A stretch of DNA of 64,000 nucleotides from Flabesymbios commensalis (lineage: Eukaryota > Annelida > Polychaeta > Terebellida > Flabelligeridae), in contig OZ024908.1 in the NCBI GenBank assembly GCA_964017125.1, forward strand, positions 78,866,919-78,930,918, read 5' to 3'. Under the pieces are notes generated by a model. The model saw only the letters and a list, made by a program, of their open reading frames with translations. It was not told the DNA's origin and did no database searches. Shown one piece after another: positions 11,700 to 23,470 of the stretch; the first letter of the stretch is position 1; every line of letters starts with the position of its first letter. The translations under genes were made by a program, and so were the position numbers.

Positions 11700-13080
11700 C
11701 TTAGTATAGAGACAAAATAGACAACTTTTGGTAGCCCAAAGTGAAAAAATGGTAGCCCCGGGCGTCTGCGCATGGGATTTGGCAAGCCCCGAGTTATAAT
11801 GATGGTAGGGCCTATACTTTTATTACCGGCCGTGATTTCCTTATGTTGCGATATTGCCATGATTGTGCAGAAGGCGACGTAAAGCAATATTCACTCACCA
11901 GTCGTGATTTGTCTAAAACTCAATTCTGGAGAAAGAAGGAAGACTAAATAAAATAAAAGCTTTTTAGTTTAATTAGAATTTATAACTCATAATAATAATA
12001 TTGCTACATAAAATGGCATAACATTTTCTTGTTTTGGTCACCAGTAGGCTTCTATAATGAAATTCGAGATCTGTCCTATAGGTATATAGATACCTTTTCC
12101 TGACACCTTCAGGTGGTTTCTTATGGCCACAATCAAAATGACCTCCACCTGTCACGTAGGGCTAAGGCCTATGTCATGATTAACCAGCAGATACGTCACC
12201 GTGATCCTGTTATTTGTGTTGGCCCAGCATCAAACCAACACAGTTTCTGTGGTTTCTATCTGCTAGTGCTACTATTGATTTTTATGATAGAATAATATTT
12301 GATTTATTTTAATGTTGTTTTCCCTGTTGTGTTAGGTTACGTACTACATGTATTACCAATCGGACTATTGCTGACATTTTACGCAGCTATATTTTCATCA
12401 CAAAATCAGGGCCAGTGATTTCGGTGGAGGACCAGTAACATTTGGGTACAACTTACCTGTAGGCCAGTAGAAATTTTGGTCTTAATTCTACCCCTGCTGC
12501 CATGAGACTGAGCGTCGATGTTGCTGCGGTCACTAGTAGCTAGTGACAGTGCAAATGTCATCATTCATTCATCTTCAGTAACTGGGAAGACACTGGGGCT
12601 CAGTGAAATGTTATCACTGACACTTTGAAGTGTATACTCCAGTACTTTGTACCTCCGATGTGGAGTCTCGGGCTGAAGGGAGGGGAGGGGGAAGGTGGTA
12701 GACCTAGTCAACCAGCTGACTCTTGGTCAAATGCTGCCACAGTTTTCGATTCTATGGCAGCTGTCGGAAGAGAATTTCAATCAGGGATATAGTTTTAGGC
12801 CAAAAAAGCATTTTGTTCCATTGTAGTGTTAGCTCTGATGTGTTTATAAATAGGCCTGATTGTGCCTACCACGTATTCTTTTGTCTGATGGGATTAAACC
12901 GTCGTTGATAGGAATTTCGACTAGCTCATTTTAAATTTTGAGCATACATAAAAGTATAGAATTGTGTGATTACACAACAGATCAGCAAATATGAGACATA
13001 CTTACCCAATGTTGTTTTAATGCACGTTGTGATACTTACTGACTGTATTTATAACAACCTCCGAAAATCTGTCGTCTCTT
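11700..13080. other. Non-coding, low-copy sequence
   Basis: No gene-like frame is found. A degenerate GTTTGCTGGG-family palindrome may lie near 12205-12260 (GGCCCAGCATCAAACCAACAC). A purine-rich GGAGGGGAGGGGG tract is at about 12680. Nothing else is supported. Confidence 0.5.
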
Positions 13081-13084
13081 CCAC

Positions 13085-13685
13085 ATAAGAAAGGAAGTAA
13101 ATTTTGTGGGCGCAAAAACTCAAAAATCACTGGTCAATTTTTTTCGAATTTTTAACATGACATTTCTAGCAACATGTGAATGTGCAATTGCTTTTTTTAA
13201 AGATGCTACCAAAATTCAAAATGACCACCAGAAGTCAAACTCCAAAAACTTTAAAACTTAATGTCAGAAATTATTCAAATTTTACAATCACATTCCCCAC
13301 AATATGGAGATGTGCAGGTGATTTTTTAAGGTTTTGCTGAAATTCAAAATGGCCACCATGGATCAATTTCAAATTTTTTGAGGTCGCTAAAACTTGGTCG
13401 TAAATTCTTCAAATTTTACAATCGCATTCCCCATGATATGGAGATGTACATGTGATTTTTTCAAGGTTTTACGGAAATTCAAAATAGCCGCCATGAATGA
13501 TGAACTTCATAATTTTTGGTGGGCGCAAAAACGCAAAAAGTGAAGTTGTAAATAATGTGCAGGTGATTTTACTGAAATTTAAGATGGCCACCACAAGTTG
13601 ACTTTTTAAATATTTGTGACCGCAATAACTGTAACCTAATTTATGGCGGGGATGATATAGGACTTCAATCCTCTTGTTTTTCAAA
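13085..13685 (+). mobile_element. Element with ~125-bp tandem units and GGCGGGG...CTCTTGTTTT end
   Basis: About four degenerate units repeat AAATTCAAAATGGCC(A/G)CC, AATTCTTCAAATTTTACAAT, GCATTCCCCA and ATATGGAGATGT(A/G)CA. The right end reads GGCGGGGATGATATAGGA, then TTCAATCCTCTTGTTTTTC. This matches in form the right end of the 16.1-18.0 kb element (GGCGGGGGATATTG..., ...CTCTTGTTTT), although the internal units differ. Confidence 0.6.
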
Positions 13686-14399
13686 AGTATTCAAATATAG
13701 ATGCTATTTTTCACATACATTATTATTCTCAAATTGACAACAAAGTAGAGTCAGGAAACTATGTTAAAGTTAGATTTTTCATTGTTCGAACAAACCCCAC
13801 ACATGCGGTTAGTTCGAACATTGGAATCGATAGGGTGTCTCTGAACAGTGTTGGATGTACCAGATGTTTTGTGGGGTTAGTCTGAGCAGTCGAACTAGCC
13901 CCATTTTATTTATTCTTTGTTTAAACAAACCCCACATGGGCTTATTTCGAAAAAATTCTATATTTAGAATTAACATCATAGAAGGCAACCTAACATGTAT
14001 AAAGGATTATTAACTTCAGTTAGGGTACTACAACTAGTAAAGGAGTTGAAACTGTCAGGTTCAATTGCAAACTTTGAGCAAAATAACAATTTGTGTGACA
14101 GCATGAAATATACTTTTGACCCCTGAAAATGAAAAAGTGTTGTTTTTTTCATAATTTGTTTTGAAAAAAAACCTTCGAACATTAAGTCAAGGGTACTGAA
14201 AAAGTCCTTCACTAGGAGGCAGCACAAAACGAAAGTACATTTGCTGTGAGAATTATGGGTACTGTTCTGACTAACCCCTGTGCAAACTAGCCCCGGTCTC
14301 CCCTACGTGTTATCATGAGACTTGTTATTCGGTGCTCGCAGAGAAAGAAGATGTGTCAGGGAATTTTTTGTTATTTATTTGCATTGTTCTTCTTCAAGC

Positions 14400-14540
14400 T
14401 CTGACTCGCACTCCATTCTCGACATTCATGTATAAATGTTTGCTAATCAAGTTCAAATTTGTTTAGCAAATTGCCAGAGTTGCATAGATTTTCGCAATGC
14501 GATACTGAACAAATTTTTCTCTGTAGTGCTATTAAAACAA
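14400..14540 (+). repeat. Dispersed repeat shared with 35.6-35.7 kb
   Basis: This block (CATGTATAAAT, TAATCAAGTTCAAATTTG, TTAGCAAATTGCCA, then GCGATACTGAACAAA) matches 35618-35715 in the same orientation with scattered differences. Its nature is unknown; each copy has a short inverted repeat around CAAATTTG. Confidence 0.6.
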
Positions 14541-14589
14541 GTAGGACGTTAATAAGTATCGACGGTATTGTGAAGGAATTTCATTAAAT

Positions 14590-14880
14590 ATTTTTACTGG
14601 TCTGCCCATTCCAATGAGAGCTGTCCCGGAAGACTGTTCACAATGATTGGAGTGATGACAATCCCATTGTGATTGGAGTCAATGCCCAGAACTTCCAAGC
14701 TTTGAACATGAGTTTGGACAGTATTGTAGAAATCCCACAATTTGGTAACCTCCCGCGAGCTCACTGATTTTGAAGTTGACAATTACAAAATTTCCTGTAA
14801 GTCCTGACAGATCAGCCTGTTTTGTTGCCAGATCTCTCCCGCTATATGTGACAGGCTTCCTCGAAGCCCTCATTCATAAA
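14590..14880 (-). mobile_element. BEL/Pao LTR retrotransposon fossil, gag-region scrap
   Basis: The reverse-strand translation contains LWDFYNTVQTHVQSLEVLGI and VITPIIVNSLPGQL, resembling the region of BEL/Pao polyproteins annotated as DUF1759, around the gag/protease part. Only about 290 bp remain, the piece is broken, and no LTRs or other domains are seen nearby. It appears old. The family call is from motif recognition without a search. Confidence 0.55.
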
Positions 14881-16115
14881 CTTAAAGAGCATATCTCTGA
14901 AACCTCTTGGGGATTCCTTTCATATTTCACACTCGCATCACCCAGAGGGTATTCGCCTAAATGTGCCATTTGTGTGTTTCTTTCATGAGGGTGGGGTGGG
15001 GGAGAGGGCGGCCTTTGGCAACTTGTTATTTATTGTTTATAAGTGGAAACTCCTGAGCAGGCCTGGTAGAAAGATATATTATGATGTTGTTGCCAGGCAT
15101 TAATTCCCTAGACCTTTGTTTAAGTCCACTGACAGCCCCAATGTGCAAAGAGAAACCACCAAATTTATGTCAACTAATTGAGTCCCCTTCCCATTAGTAT
15201 TTTTTTTTTAAGCAGGTGAATAACGAGGTCAATGTGCATGTGCAGGCCTCAATATAATGAATTTTTCACTATTCGCCCATAGGACAAATCAATCCTCCAC
15301 AGTTCAGGGTTTCACATCTGTGGCCAATTTTAATTCATGAGTAAAAAATTTCACATTCGGTACCTGAACTGACTATATAATAAAGATACAGTTTTAGCAC
15401 AGGGCGATGCCTGAACGTACATGACATAAAATATCACTCAGGCTGGACATTTCCAGGATATTTTTTCACACTTCACCGAGACATTTCTATACATGTATAT
15501 GTAGCCATAGCTGTCTGCGGCAGAATCAGGTGACATGAGAATATAACCAGTGATGTTCATTGTTGTAGCAGCAAAGAGTAACGTTGCACTCAGGGGATCA
15601 AAAAAACTTTTTATTTCCTCAGGCAGGGGGTTAAGGCATCACCGTCTGTCCGTTCATCTCTCTGCATTTTAGTTCCCGGAGCATATCTCGGAAATCCATG
15701 GGGATATTTCTTTCATATTGCACATATATCACTCAGGGGGTGTACGGGGCACGAAATAAGGTTATCCGCAAAATTGTTCAGTTGTCCGAATTTTGAAACA
15801 TATAGAAGGTGGCCTGTCTCCCATCTCGATTTTACAAGCAGCACAGTCCTTTTCAAACCATTTTACAATTGTAAACGAAATAAATTGCACATACACATCA
15901 ACATGCAAATATTTTTGTAAAAAGTTATCGATTTTTGTCCGACAGAAACCCTGACTGAGCATGATACGTACTGGTTTGTCCGGCGGCAAAATGGGTTGTC
16001 TCGGATGCCCCGAATGCTCTTATTTCATACCCTGGGTGTAGATGTGCCTTTGACCTACTGTTTCACCTACATCTTTCAACCAAAATATTTTAGAAACCCA
16101 TGGGGGGAATTTTTA
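14881..16115 (+). repeat. Fragments of the ATATCTCGGAAA / TGACCTTTGACCTA repeat superfamily
   Basis: Pieces at 14887-14975 and 15640-16110 carry GAGCATATCTC(T/G)GAAA, TTTCATATTGCACA, CACTCAGGGGGTGTA and GTGCCTTTGACCTA. These are the same motifs that form the tandem units of the next element. Between them (15000-15640) I see no gene and no clear repeat. These look like broken copies or solo units. Confidence 0.55.
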
Positions 16116-16119
16116 TGCC

Positions 16120-18019
16120 TCCACCGCGAATCGGGCCAAGGCATTATGTTCTCGGGTTGTCCGTCCGTCCGGTGACCGGCTGTCCGTCCGGTCATGACAA
16201 CTGCCTGCCGCCACCTTTTTGTACTACGCCAACATGGTCCAACAGATTGAATTCATAATTTATACAAACATTCAACCCCTCTGGCAAAAGTCTTTTACCA
16301 AAGGTCATAAGTCTAATGTCAAGGTCAAGGTTGAAGATTCAAAAAAATGTTTTGTTAACGCGATAACTTATTGCATCTGTCCAATTTTTTATGTGAAGCT
16401 ACTCATGAGTATGCAGTTGACCTGATTAGATTTTCAGCTTTCTACCGATAATCAAAATGGCGGCCAGCTGGCAACTAAATTTTTTTTTCCACTCGAATAT
16501 TTTTTTTTTACAATTCACAGTAGTGCTTAGATAGTTATGCCTCCGCCGCATCCCCAACCCCTCTGTCAAAAGTTTTTTACCAAAGGTCAAGCCAGCTGCT
16601 GGCATGCATCAAAGGACACTAAAATGAATATGCACGGAAGAGGACCTTTGTATGAAAATCTTACCCTTGGACCTCTGTGATTCAAAAGCATATTTTAACC
16701 AGACCTTCAGATTTGGCGTGAGTGATTGCTCACGCACACCATATAACTCACGCTGTTGTAAATTAAGTCAGGCGAGTGAACTACAGCTCACCTCTCAATG
16801 TTGCCATGTCTGGCCGTGCGGCCGTGTTTCGTTTCCGGATGATATCTCTGAAACCATTAGCCGGATTGCTTTCATATTGCATACACACATCCCTTAGGGG
16901 GTGTAGATGTGCCTTTTGGGGGTTTTGACCTTCGACCTAGTTTTTGACCTTGATTTTGAGGCGATTATCCACTTTAATTAGGGTTCGCACTGGTCCTGGA
17001 AATCCTTGAAAGTCCTGGAATTTTATTAAAAGTGCTTGAAAGTCCTGGAATTTTAAATAGTGAGGAAAAAGATTGCAAAAATGATGTGTTGTTAGAGTCT
17101 AATACGTAATAGTAAGGACGATTTATTTGGTATGTAAATTGTCATTTGAAAGATATAGAAAATGTAGTTTCAAGTTGTAATTGGGGAATAAATATATTGA
17201 GTTATTGTGTACACTTAAGTCCTTGAAAAATCTGATTACGTTCTGGAAAAGTCCTGGAAAAGTCCTGGAATTCTGTGTCTTCATGGGAGTATGAACCCTG
17301 TTTAATTGATTGCGGATAATAAGTTCAGTTTCCGGACGATATCTCGCAAAGCGTTTCCTAGATTGTTTTCATACTGCACACACAAATCCCCCAGGGGTGT
17401 AGATGTGCCTTTTGGGGGTTATGACCTTTGACCTAATTTTTTACCTTTGATTTTGAGGCGATTATTGACTTCAATTGATTGCGGATGATAAATTCAGTTT
17501 CCGGACGATATCTCGCAAAGCGTTTGCTGAATTGTTTTTATACTGCACACATAAATCCCTCAGGGGCTGTGGATGTGCCTTTTGGGGGTTATGACCTTCG
17601 ACCTAATTGTTGACCTTCAATTTTGAGGCCATTATTGACTTTAATTGATAGCGGATGATAAGTTCAGTTTCCGGATAATATCTCAGAAAGCATTTGCTTG
17701 ATTGTTTTCATATTGCATACACATATTCTTCAGGGGGTGTACATGTGCTTTTTGAGCGTTGTGACCTTTGACCTAATTTTTTTACGTTTTATTATGAGGC
17801 TATTAATGACTTTAATTGATGGCAGAAGATAAGTTCATTTTCCGGATGATAGCTCGGAAAGCGTTTGCTGGATTCATATTGCCACACACATCCCTTAGGG
17901 GTGTAGATGTGTTTTTTGGGGGGTTGTGACATTTGACCTATTTTTTAACCTTTGACTTTGAGGCCATTATTGATTTTAATTAATGGCGGGGGATATTGTT
18001 AGTGTCAGCGCTCTTGTTT
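16120..18019 (+). mobile_element. Element with ~170-bp tandem units, interrupted by a hAT MITE
   Basis: The left edge, ATGCCTCCACCGCGAATCGG, is followed by a GTTGTCCGTCCGTCCGG block. Units of about 170 bp then repeat GTTTCCGGA(C/T)GATATCTC, TTTCATA(C/T)TGCACACACA, CAGGGGGTGTAGATGTGCC, TTTTGGGGGTTATGACC and TGAGGC(G/C)ATTATTGAC, with starts near 16826, 17329, 17500, 17672 and 17839. The right edge is GGCGGGGGATATTG, AGTGTCAGCGCTCTTGTTTT. No protein is encoded. A 320-bp MITE (16980-17299) splits the array. Confidence 0.7.
16980..17299. mobile_element. hAT-like MITE with 8-bp target duplication
   Basis: The tips are AGGGTTCGCACTGG and GGGAGTATGAACCCT, an imperfect inverted pair, and the body repeats GTCCTGGAATTT in both halves. 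The flanks are CTTTAATT (16972-16979) and GTTTAATT (17300-17307). The neighbouring tandem units read GACTTTAATTGATTGCGG with no insertion, so the unoccupied site is visible in the same array. This supports an 8-bp duplication of the hAT type. Confidence 0.75.
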
Positions 18020-18239
18020 TAACTGCAAATTTATATATTTAATTTCATTAACCAGTTTGGCATTGTGGTTAATTGTGGTGAGTGATTACTCACCTCACCA
18101 TTTTTAGGTCAGTTTTCTTTCACTCGCCACCAATTTTCAAATCTGAAGACCTGTTTTAACACTAACTCCTGGCAGATTTATGGCTAATATTTGTATCTAT
18201 AAAAGATGGGTTAAATAGGTTTCCAGATATCACACCTCC

Positions 18240-18352
18240 CCGGCGAGCACGAGTCGTTGAGCGAGTGTCGTTTTGGTGTTGACCCAGTGTTGTAGATGCT
18301 GGGCCATAATTTTGAACGACACTTGCTCGTGTCGCATGCTCGCTGGGACAAA
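18240..18352. repeat. Palindromic GCTGGG-family repeat
   Basis: CGAGCACGAG and AGTGTCGTTTTGG on the left pair with an inverted CGACACTTGCTCGTG block on the right. The centre is ACCCAGTGTTGTAGATGCTGGG. Similar centres (CCCAACAT, about ten bases, then GCTGGGCC) occur at many other sites here. The following 18353-18950 is AT-rich with no gene. Confidence 0.6.
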
Positions 18353-18949
18353 CCCTGTATATGAGAGACACTGGCTCTGGATCTGTGTTCAAGATGTTGT
18401 TCCAGCATTTATTTAGCATTGGGTCAGTGCCTCACTTCTCTGTAAATGCTAATACTGTATTACATAAAATTATCTGATATTGGACCAACACTGGTTCTAA
18501 CGATTTTTTGTTTATTGTATTTTATATAAATATATCGGTACATGTATACCAGTATACATGAATTGTTTTTTATTAATACTGCATGTTAAAAATTTGTACT
18601 ACCGGTATGTATTTTAATCAATAATAAAAAAGGTATCTTATTCTGACTACTGTATTGCACCAATGGTAACTATTTTAAATTTATGGTACCTACCAGCTTT
18701 TATTTTCCAAATGAAATACAAATGTGAAGTGAAGAGAGTTCTACATATTATACGTTCACACCACTGGATCTCCAGACCAGTTGTGGGTGTCTGCAGGAGT
18801 TTGGCTGAGGTCAGTTGTTTATTAGTCAGGCTAGTGAAAGCTTCTGATAATCTACTATTACAAATTACACAATTTTTTAGGGAGGGGAGATCCCCCCCCC
18901 CTCTAAAAGGGCCAACAAGACACCCTGCACTGTCTTTCTCACCCACATC

Positions 18950-19440
18950 TCGGAGCCAAAATTATCAAAATGGTTGGATAATCTGTTGATCATCATCTCT
19001 TTTCAGGAGCATATGAATGTGCCCTTGGGGTTATGACCTTTGACCTACATCTATCAGCCAATGTGGCTGGAGAACCTGTTGACCTATATCTCTGACCCAA
19101 ATGTTCAGCTCTTTCTGGAGCATGTGCTTTTGGGGATTATGATTTGCGACCCACATTTTGGCCACCATCTCCGAGAGGCAAAATAGATTGGGGACTAACC
19201 ATCTCATTGCCAGAGCAGATCTCTGAAAACCCTTAGGATTTCTTTCATATTGCAGACGGTACGTGCCTTTTGGGAGTTATGACCTTTCATCTATTTTTTA
19301 GCTAAAGCTCTGAGTAAAAGTATCATTTATAGAGCATATCTCTGAAACCTCTTCATATTTGTAATTTTGCACTTTCATGTGCCTTTCGTGTGTTTCTAAC
19401 ATGATGGTGGGGCGGGGATTATAACGGCCTTTGGCCTCTT
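18950..19440 (+). repeat. Degenerate units of the TGACCTTTGACCTA repeat superfamily
   Basis: Three or more worn units repeat GAGCATAT(C/G), GTGCCTTTTGGG and TATGACCTTTGACCTAC. They end with a GGTGGGGCGGGGATTATAACGGCC block similar to 14990-15015. No coding sequence. Confidence 0.55.
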
Positions 19441-20704
19441 CTTTAAAGGGTCATTGGATGATTAGGACATTGAGACTTTGTCCAATGAGGGAAATTTTGC
19501 ATTATGTTGAGCAGCATTGGGTATTTGTCTAATTACAGTGCTTCATCTAACTCTCTCTAACATGGCACAGAGCCATGTTGCTTTTTGTCAGCGCCATGTT
19601 GCCCTTCATCAGCGCCATGTTGCCCTTCTAATATTCAGAGAGTGAAATTCCTCTTTGAACTGTTACATAATATTCAACCCACCCAGGCCATTGTGACAGT
19701 GAAAAACACCCCAGTCACTGATGTCGCACGTTCACACCTATGACGCAATACCCGATAACGGCCTGTGTGCATAGTGGTAATAACTGGCGATGTTTACAAA
19801 CTTAACTGATTCTGTTTATACCCTTAGTTGGGAAGGGTGGGTGTTGGAAACGCCTAACTGGGTGCCCGGTGTGCATATGATAAGGTGCCCCTAATAATAG
19901 GTGGCGCCATGCCTCTTCTAAATCCTAGATGAAACACTGAATTACAAATTAATTACAAGTTCAATCCATTTCTGCTCCAGAGTCCTCTTTCTCAAATGCT
20001 TACATCATTGTGTATGCTAAAATAATGATAGACCAACTCTAAAGCTTTAGCAAAGCAGACTATAATTTGAATATTATATCCCGATGGATAACATTCTGAT
20101 GGATGCCATGTCACTGACAGGTGTTGTCAGACTACATTTGGAAACTTCCAACTGAGAGATTTACAAGTGGATGCTTATAAAATATTCGAAAAGTCGGAAA
20201 AAAAGTTTGTTGAATAATTGGCAGAAAAAAAAGTTTGGTGACGGAAAATATGTTGACCACAATAAACCAGCAAATTGTAACGTAGAGAACAGGGAAGGCA
20301 TACGAAAAAATCTGATATCTCCGTTCTCCAACGAAACATAAAAAGTTAGTCTGAAGTTCACCGCAATTTTTTTTGCAGAGGTAAAATAAAAAGTTTGCAA
20401 CCAACAAAAACTGTAGCCCCCCCCCCCCCCCCCCCCACCGTAGAGATCTAATGATGCGTCCCTTTAATACTGCGCGATATTGTGGGTCCCAGACCCGAGA
20501 TATGAGTTAAATGTCTAGCTGTAGTTTCCTATTGCTCAGCTCAACACATTACCTTGTATATTTGACTATCACGATTCATTCTGTATTATATACTTGTTAT
20601 TTTCGCTTTCTATGCTGGCCCAGTTTAACCACTGGTGCAACATGTCATTAGTCATTGTCCAGCAAAAATGAGACATTGACACATAGCCTAATCCTCATCC
20701 TACT
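19441..20704. other. Non-coding, with a C homopolymer
   Basis: No gene is recognised. Notable are three copies of GCGCCATGTTGCCCTTC-like sequence near 19560-19625 and an uninterrupted C run near 20416-20436. Open frames at 20132-20407 lack protein similarity. Confidence 0.5.
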
Positions 20705-20916
20705 AAATTCATTTATTTAAATTTTCACCCACTTGAAGTTGTGTCTCGCTACCGCGACCCACAACTTCAACCGGGTGAAAATTACTCATGTATTTGTTAA
20801 ATTTAAGCCCAAACATTTGCAAATCTTGATGTACTTAAACACTCATTTTATTCCTAATAACAGATTTAACCTGCTAATAGAACAGATGAATAACGACTAA
20901 AAGTCATGCTTTAACG
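20705..20916. mobile_element. TTAA-type MITE (family C), worn copy
   Basis: It carries the family C hairpin (CACTTGAAGTTGTG, TCTCGCTACCGCGACC, CACAACTTCAA) followed by CAAACATTTGCAAATCTTGATG and a GACTAAAAGTCATGC block. The terminal TTAACCC motifs are worn, so the edges are approximate. Confidence 0.6.
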
Positions 20917-21071
20917 TTGGTGCACTGGATGCTCGCCCAACATTGGGTCGACGTAGGCCATGTTATGTTTGCTGATCGGGTATTGATATCACTGATAAAT
21001 AGTGAACTTAACGGTACCGTTTACAGATCTAACTATATGATTATAATTATGCACTCTTAAGAGGAAAGGTG

Positions 21072-21319
21072 TTAACCCTTTGAGTGCGGGCGACGCTTTT
21101 AAGCGCATTCATACTGTTTTTCCACAATTAAAATTTGACAGAAATTGAACAAATATGCATGTATAAATCTTGAGTAAAGCCCCCATTGTGAAATTTAGCA
21201 GGTTTAATTTTTAAGTGAGGAGGTATTTTCCTTTCATTTGAAGTTGGCAATTGCGTGAGCAATGCCAACTTCAAATGATAGGAAAATGTTAAGTAGTAAT
21301 GAAGCACTTAAAGAGTTAA
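21072..21319. mobile_element. TTAA-flanked piggyBac-like MITE (family F)
   Basis: The left tip is TTAACCCTTTGAGTGC and the right tip is GCACTTAAAGAGTTAA. An internal hairpin has 20-nt near-perfect arms, 21230-21249 and 21263-21282, around ATTGCGTGAGCAA. The right TTAA (21316-21319) is shared with the next element, a family C copy. Confidence 0.8.
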
Positions 21320-21545
21320 CCCGCTAAGGTAATTTATTAAAATTTTCAATCACTTATGTCTCACCACCGCGATCCACAACCTCAAGTGGTTGAAAATTAC
21401 CTATATATTTGTTTAATTTGAAACCAAACATTTAAAAAATGTTGATGTTTAAACAGTCATTTCACTCCCAATATCAGTGATTTGATCGCAAATTAAACAA
21501 ATTAAAAACGACTATTTTTTATAGATAGTCGTGATCAGCGGTTAA
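21316..21545. mobile_element. TTAA-flanked piggyBac-like MITE (family C)
   Basis: The left tip is TTAACCCGCTAAG and the right tip is ATCAGCGGTTAA. It has the CTCACCACCGCGATCCACAA hairpin centre, then CCAATATCAGTGATTTGATC and AAAAACGACTA. It abuts the family F element with a single shared TTAA. Confidence 0.8.
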
Positions 21546-21689
21546 ATGGTGTTAATGTTTTAGTAGCTCGATTCTGATATTGTGACCGATATAGCAGTTG
21601 TATCCTTTTTAAAGGGTCATTTCTGGCCCCTGGATACTGATAAGCGCACTGGTATAACGTTCAGCCTGGTTATATCTATACCGTCAAGA

Positions 21690-22060
21690 TAGCGGCATTG
21701 GCATATTACAGCGTGGCCCGTTTGCTCCATGCAAATGCACTGTGCGCACTATTGGTTGAGGAGCACAGCCAGCCAAGCAGCACAGCCACCCAGGGTCAAG
21801 GTCCTCCCGTCAGCTGTTCACTGGCTTGGCGGCGCCTCATTTGCATATACAGGTTAAATATTCCAGCGGCCTCGCCGGCCTGCCAGCCCAGCTGATCTGA
21901 CAGACAAAGAACCGAATAATACATGTACATCTCGGGTCTTACAGCGCAGGTTTTGGTGGTGGAGCTGGCTCCTTCAGCTTTCATTATCATGGCTGCTACA
22001 GTGTAAAACCTCATGACAGTTTGTGCTTTTTTGCGGGGAATATTGTGAGAAAATAGGTAA
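21690..22060 (+). promoter_or_regulatory. Promoter-like, GC-richer segment with a possible 5'UTR exon
   Basis: This 370-bp stretch is clearly richer in GC than its surroundings. It has two octamer motifs in opposite orientation (ATGCAAAT at 21729, ATTTGCAT at 21838), an inverted CCAAT box (ATTGGTTG), and several CAGCTG or CAGCTGA motifs. A good splice donor, AAATAG|GTAAGA, lies at 22056/22057. If this exon were spliced to the F-box acceptor at 28860, the codon before the join would be TAG, in frame, which would make ATG 28866 the start. Promoter role and linkage to the F-box gene are inference. Confidence 0.35.
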
Positions 22061-23030
22061 GATTCTGTTTGTGTCAGTGGTTGCATGTATTATACGTTTT
22101 GAGCTATAGGCGAATATCGGTATGTCATCAGCTGATCGCAGGCTGTGCGTTATAGTGCATTGTGGTGGGCATAGGTATAGCGGCCACTACTGCTGGCCGG
22201 AGAATAGAGTCAGAGACAGCTATATATAATCTGCAGGGATTTGTAACACACCTGTCCCGTCTGCGGTTTGTGGTGACCACCTCATCATTATTATACACGT
22301 GGACTCCTCTAATGCTAACAAGGCAGATAATCTATTGACTGTCACAAAATTAATTGTCTTGTCGAAGCGACGAAGGCCATTTCTTATCTGGAATTGACAG
22401 CTGTAATAAACTGGAGATATTTATACTGTTATACAGGCCTATACGTAACACTGATAAGGGGGGGGGGGGGGTGGTACGGGGGTCCCTTTTAGAAACTGAA
22501 TTGTGCTAAAATCGCTCTGCAATAAATATTTGACAATTAAAATTGTGTAGGCCGGATCCCCGAACTTGCGCAGCTGAGAAGACTAAAAATAGCATTGCTT
22601 TATTCCTATACCCTCCCTTTCCAAATCCTGTATCCGCCCCTACTACAGCCTTATTATACATGAACATTGTAAATTAATATTTAATAATGCATATGATGAC
22701 ATTTACACTTTTAAACAACTCATGAAATAATTTCAACATTGAAAGCATTTTTAAAATAATTAAACCAAATGACATTAGTACTGATTAGGAGGCTTATAAG
22801 TAACAGTTTAGTTTACAGCATACTGCGTAGTTAATTATAAGCAAACAAACTTGCTTTTGGGAACAGTGGCATAAACCATTATAGTCCGTTAGACGGTATC
22901 AAGTAGGTAAAAAATTACATTACAGATAGGCCCTTATTTTATTGATTGGTCGTGTTCACTTATACCTCAAATTGATTTTTATTCTGATTCCTGCCTCTAA
23001 AGTCACTGCATGAATTGCTTCATTGATTAT
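22061..23030. other. Non-coding spacer
   Basis: No gene or clear transposon is seen. It contains a G homopolymer near 22459-22471 and AT-rich single-copy-looking sequence. Confidence 0.5.
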
Positions 23031-23469
23031 TGAGTTTGGTCCTTCAGCACTGATTATGGCTGCTACGCTACATAACAGGGCCTACATTGATTATGGCTGT
23101 TTCGCTACATAATAGGGCCTAAGTTGATTATGGCTGCTTCGCTACATAATACATTGATTATGGCTGCTAGGCTACATAATACATTGATTATGGCTGCTAC
23201 GCTACATAATACACTGATTATGGCTGCTACGCTATAATACATTGTTTATGGCTACTTCGCTACATAATACATTGATTATGGCTGCTACGCTACATAATAC
23301 ACTGATTATGGCTGCTACGCTATAATACATTGTTTATGGCTGCTTCGCTACATAATACAATGATTATGGCTGCTATGCTACATAATGAATTGATTATGGC
23401 TGCTACGCTACATAATCATGATAATACATTGAATATGGCTGCTATGCTACATAATACACTGATTATGGC

Positions 23470-23470
<1 letters not shown>
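23031..23470 (+). repeat. ~30-bp tandem array
   Basis: About 14 units of ATTGATTATGGCTGCTACGC plus TACATAATAC run head to tail, with small deletions and C/T changes between units. It runs straight into the tetranucleotide array that follows. There are no spacers, so this is not a CRISPR-type arrangement. Confidence 0.9.
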
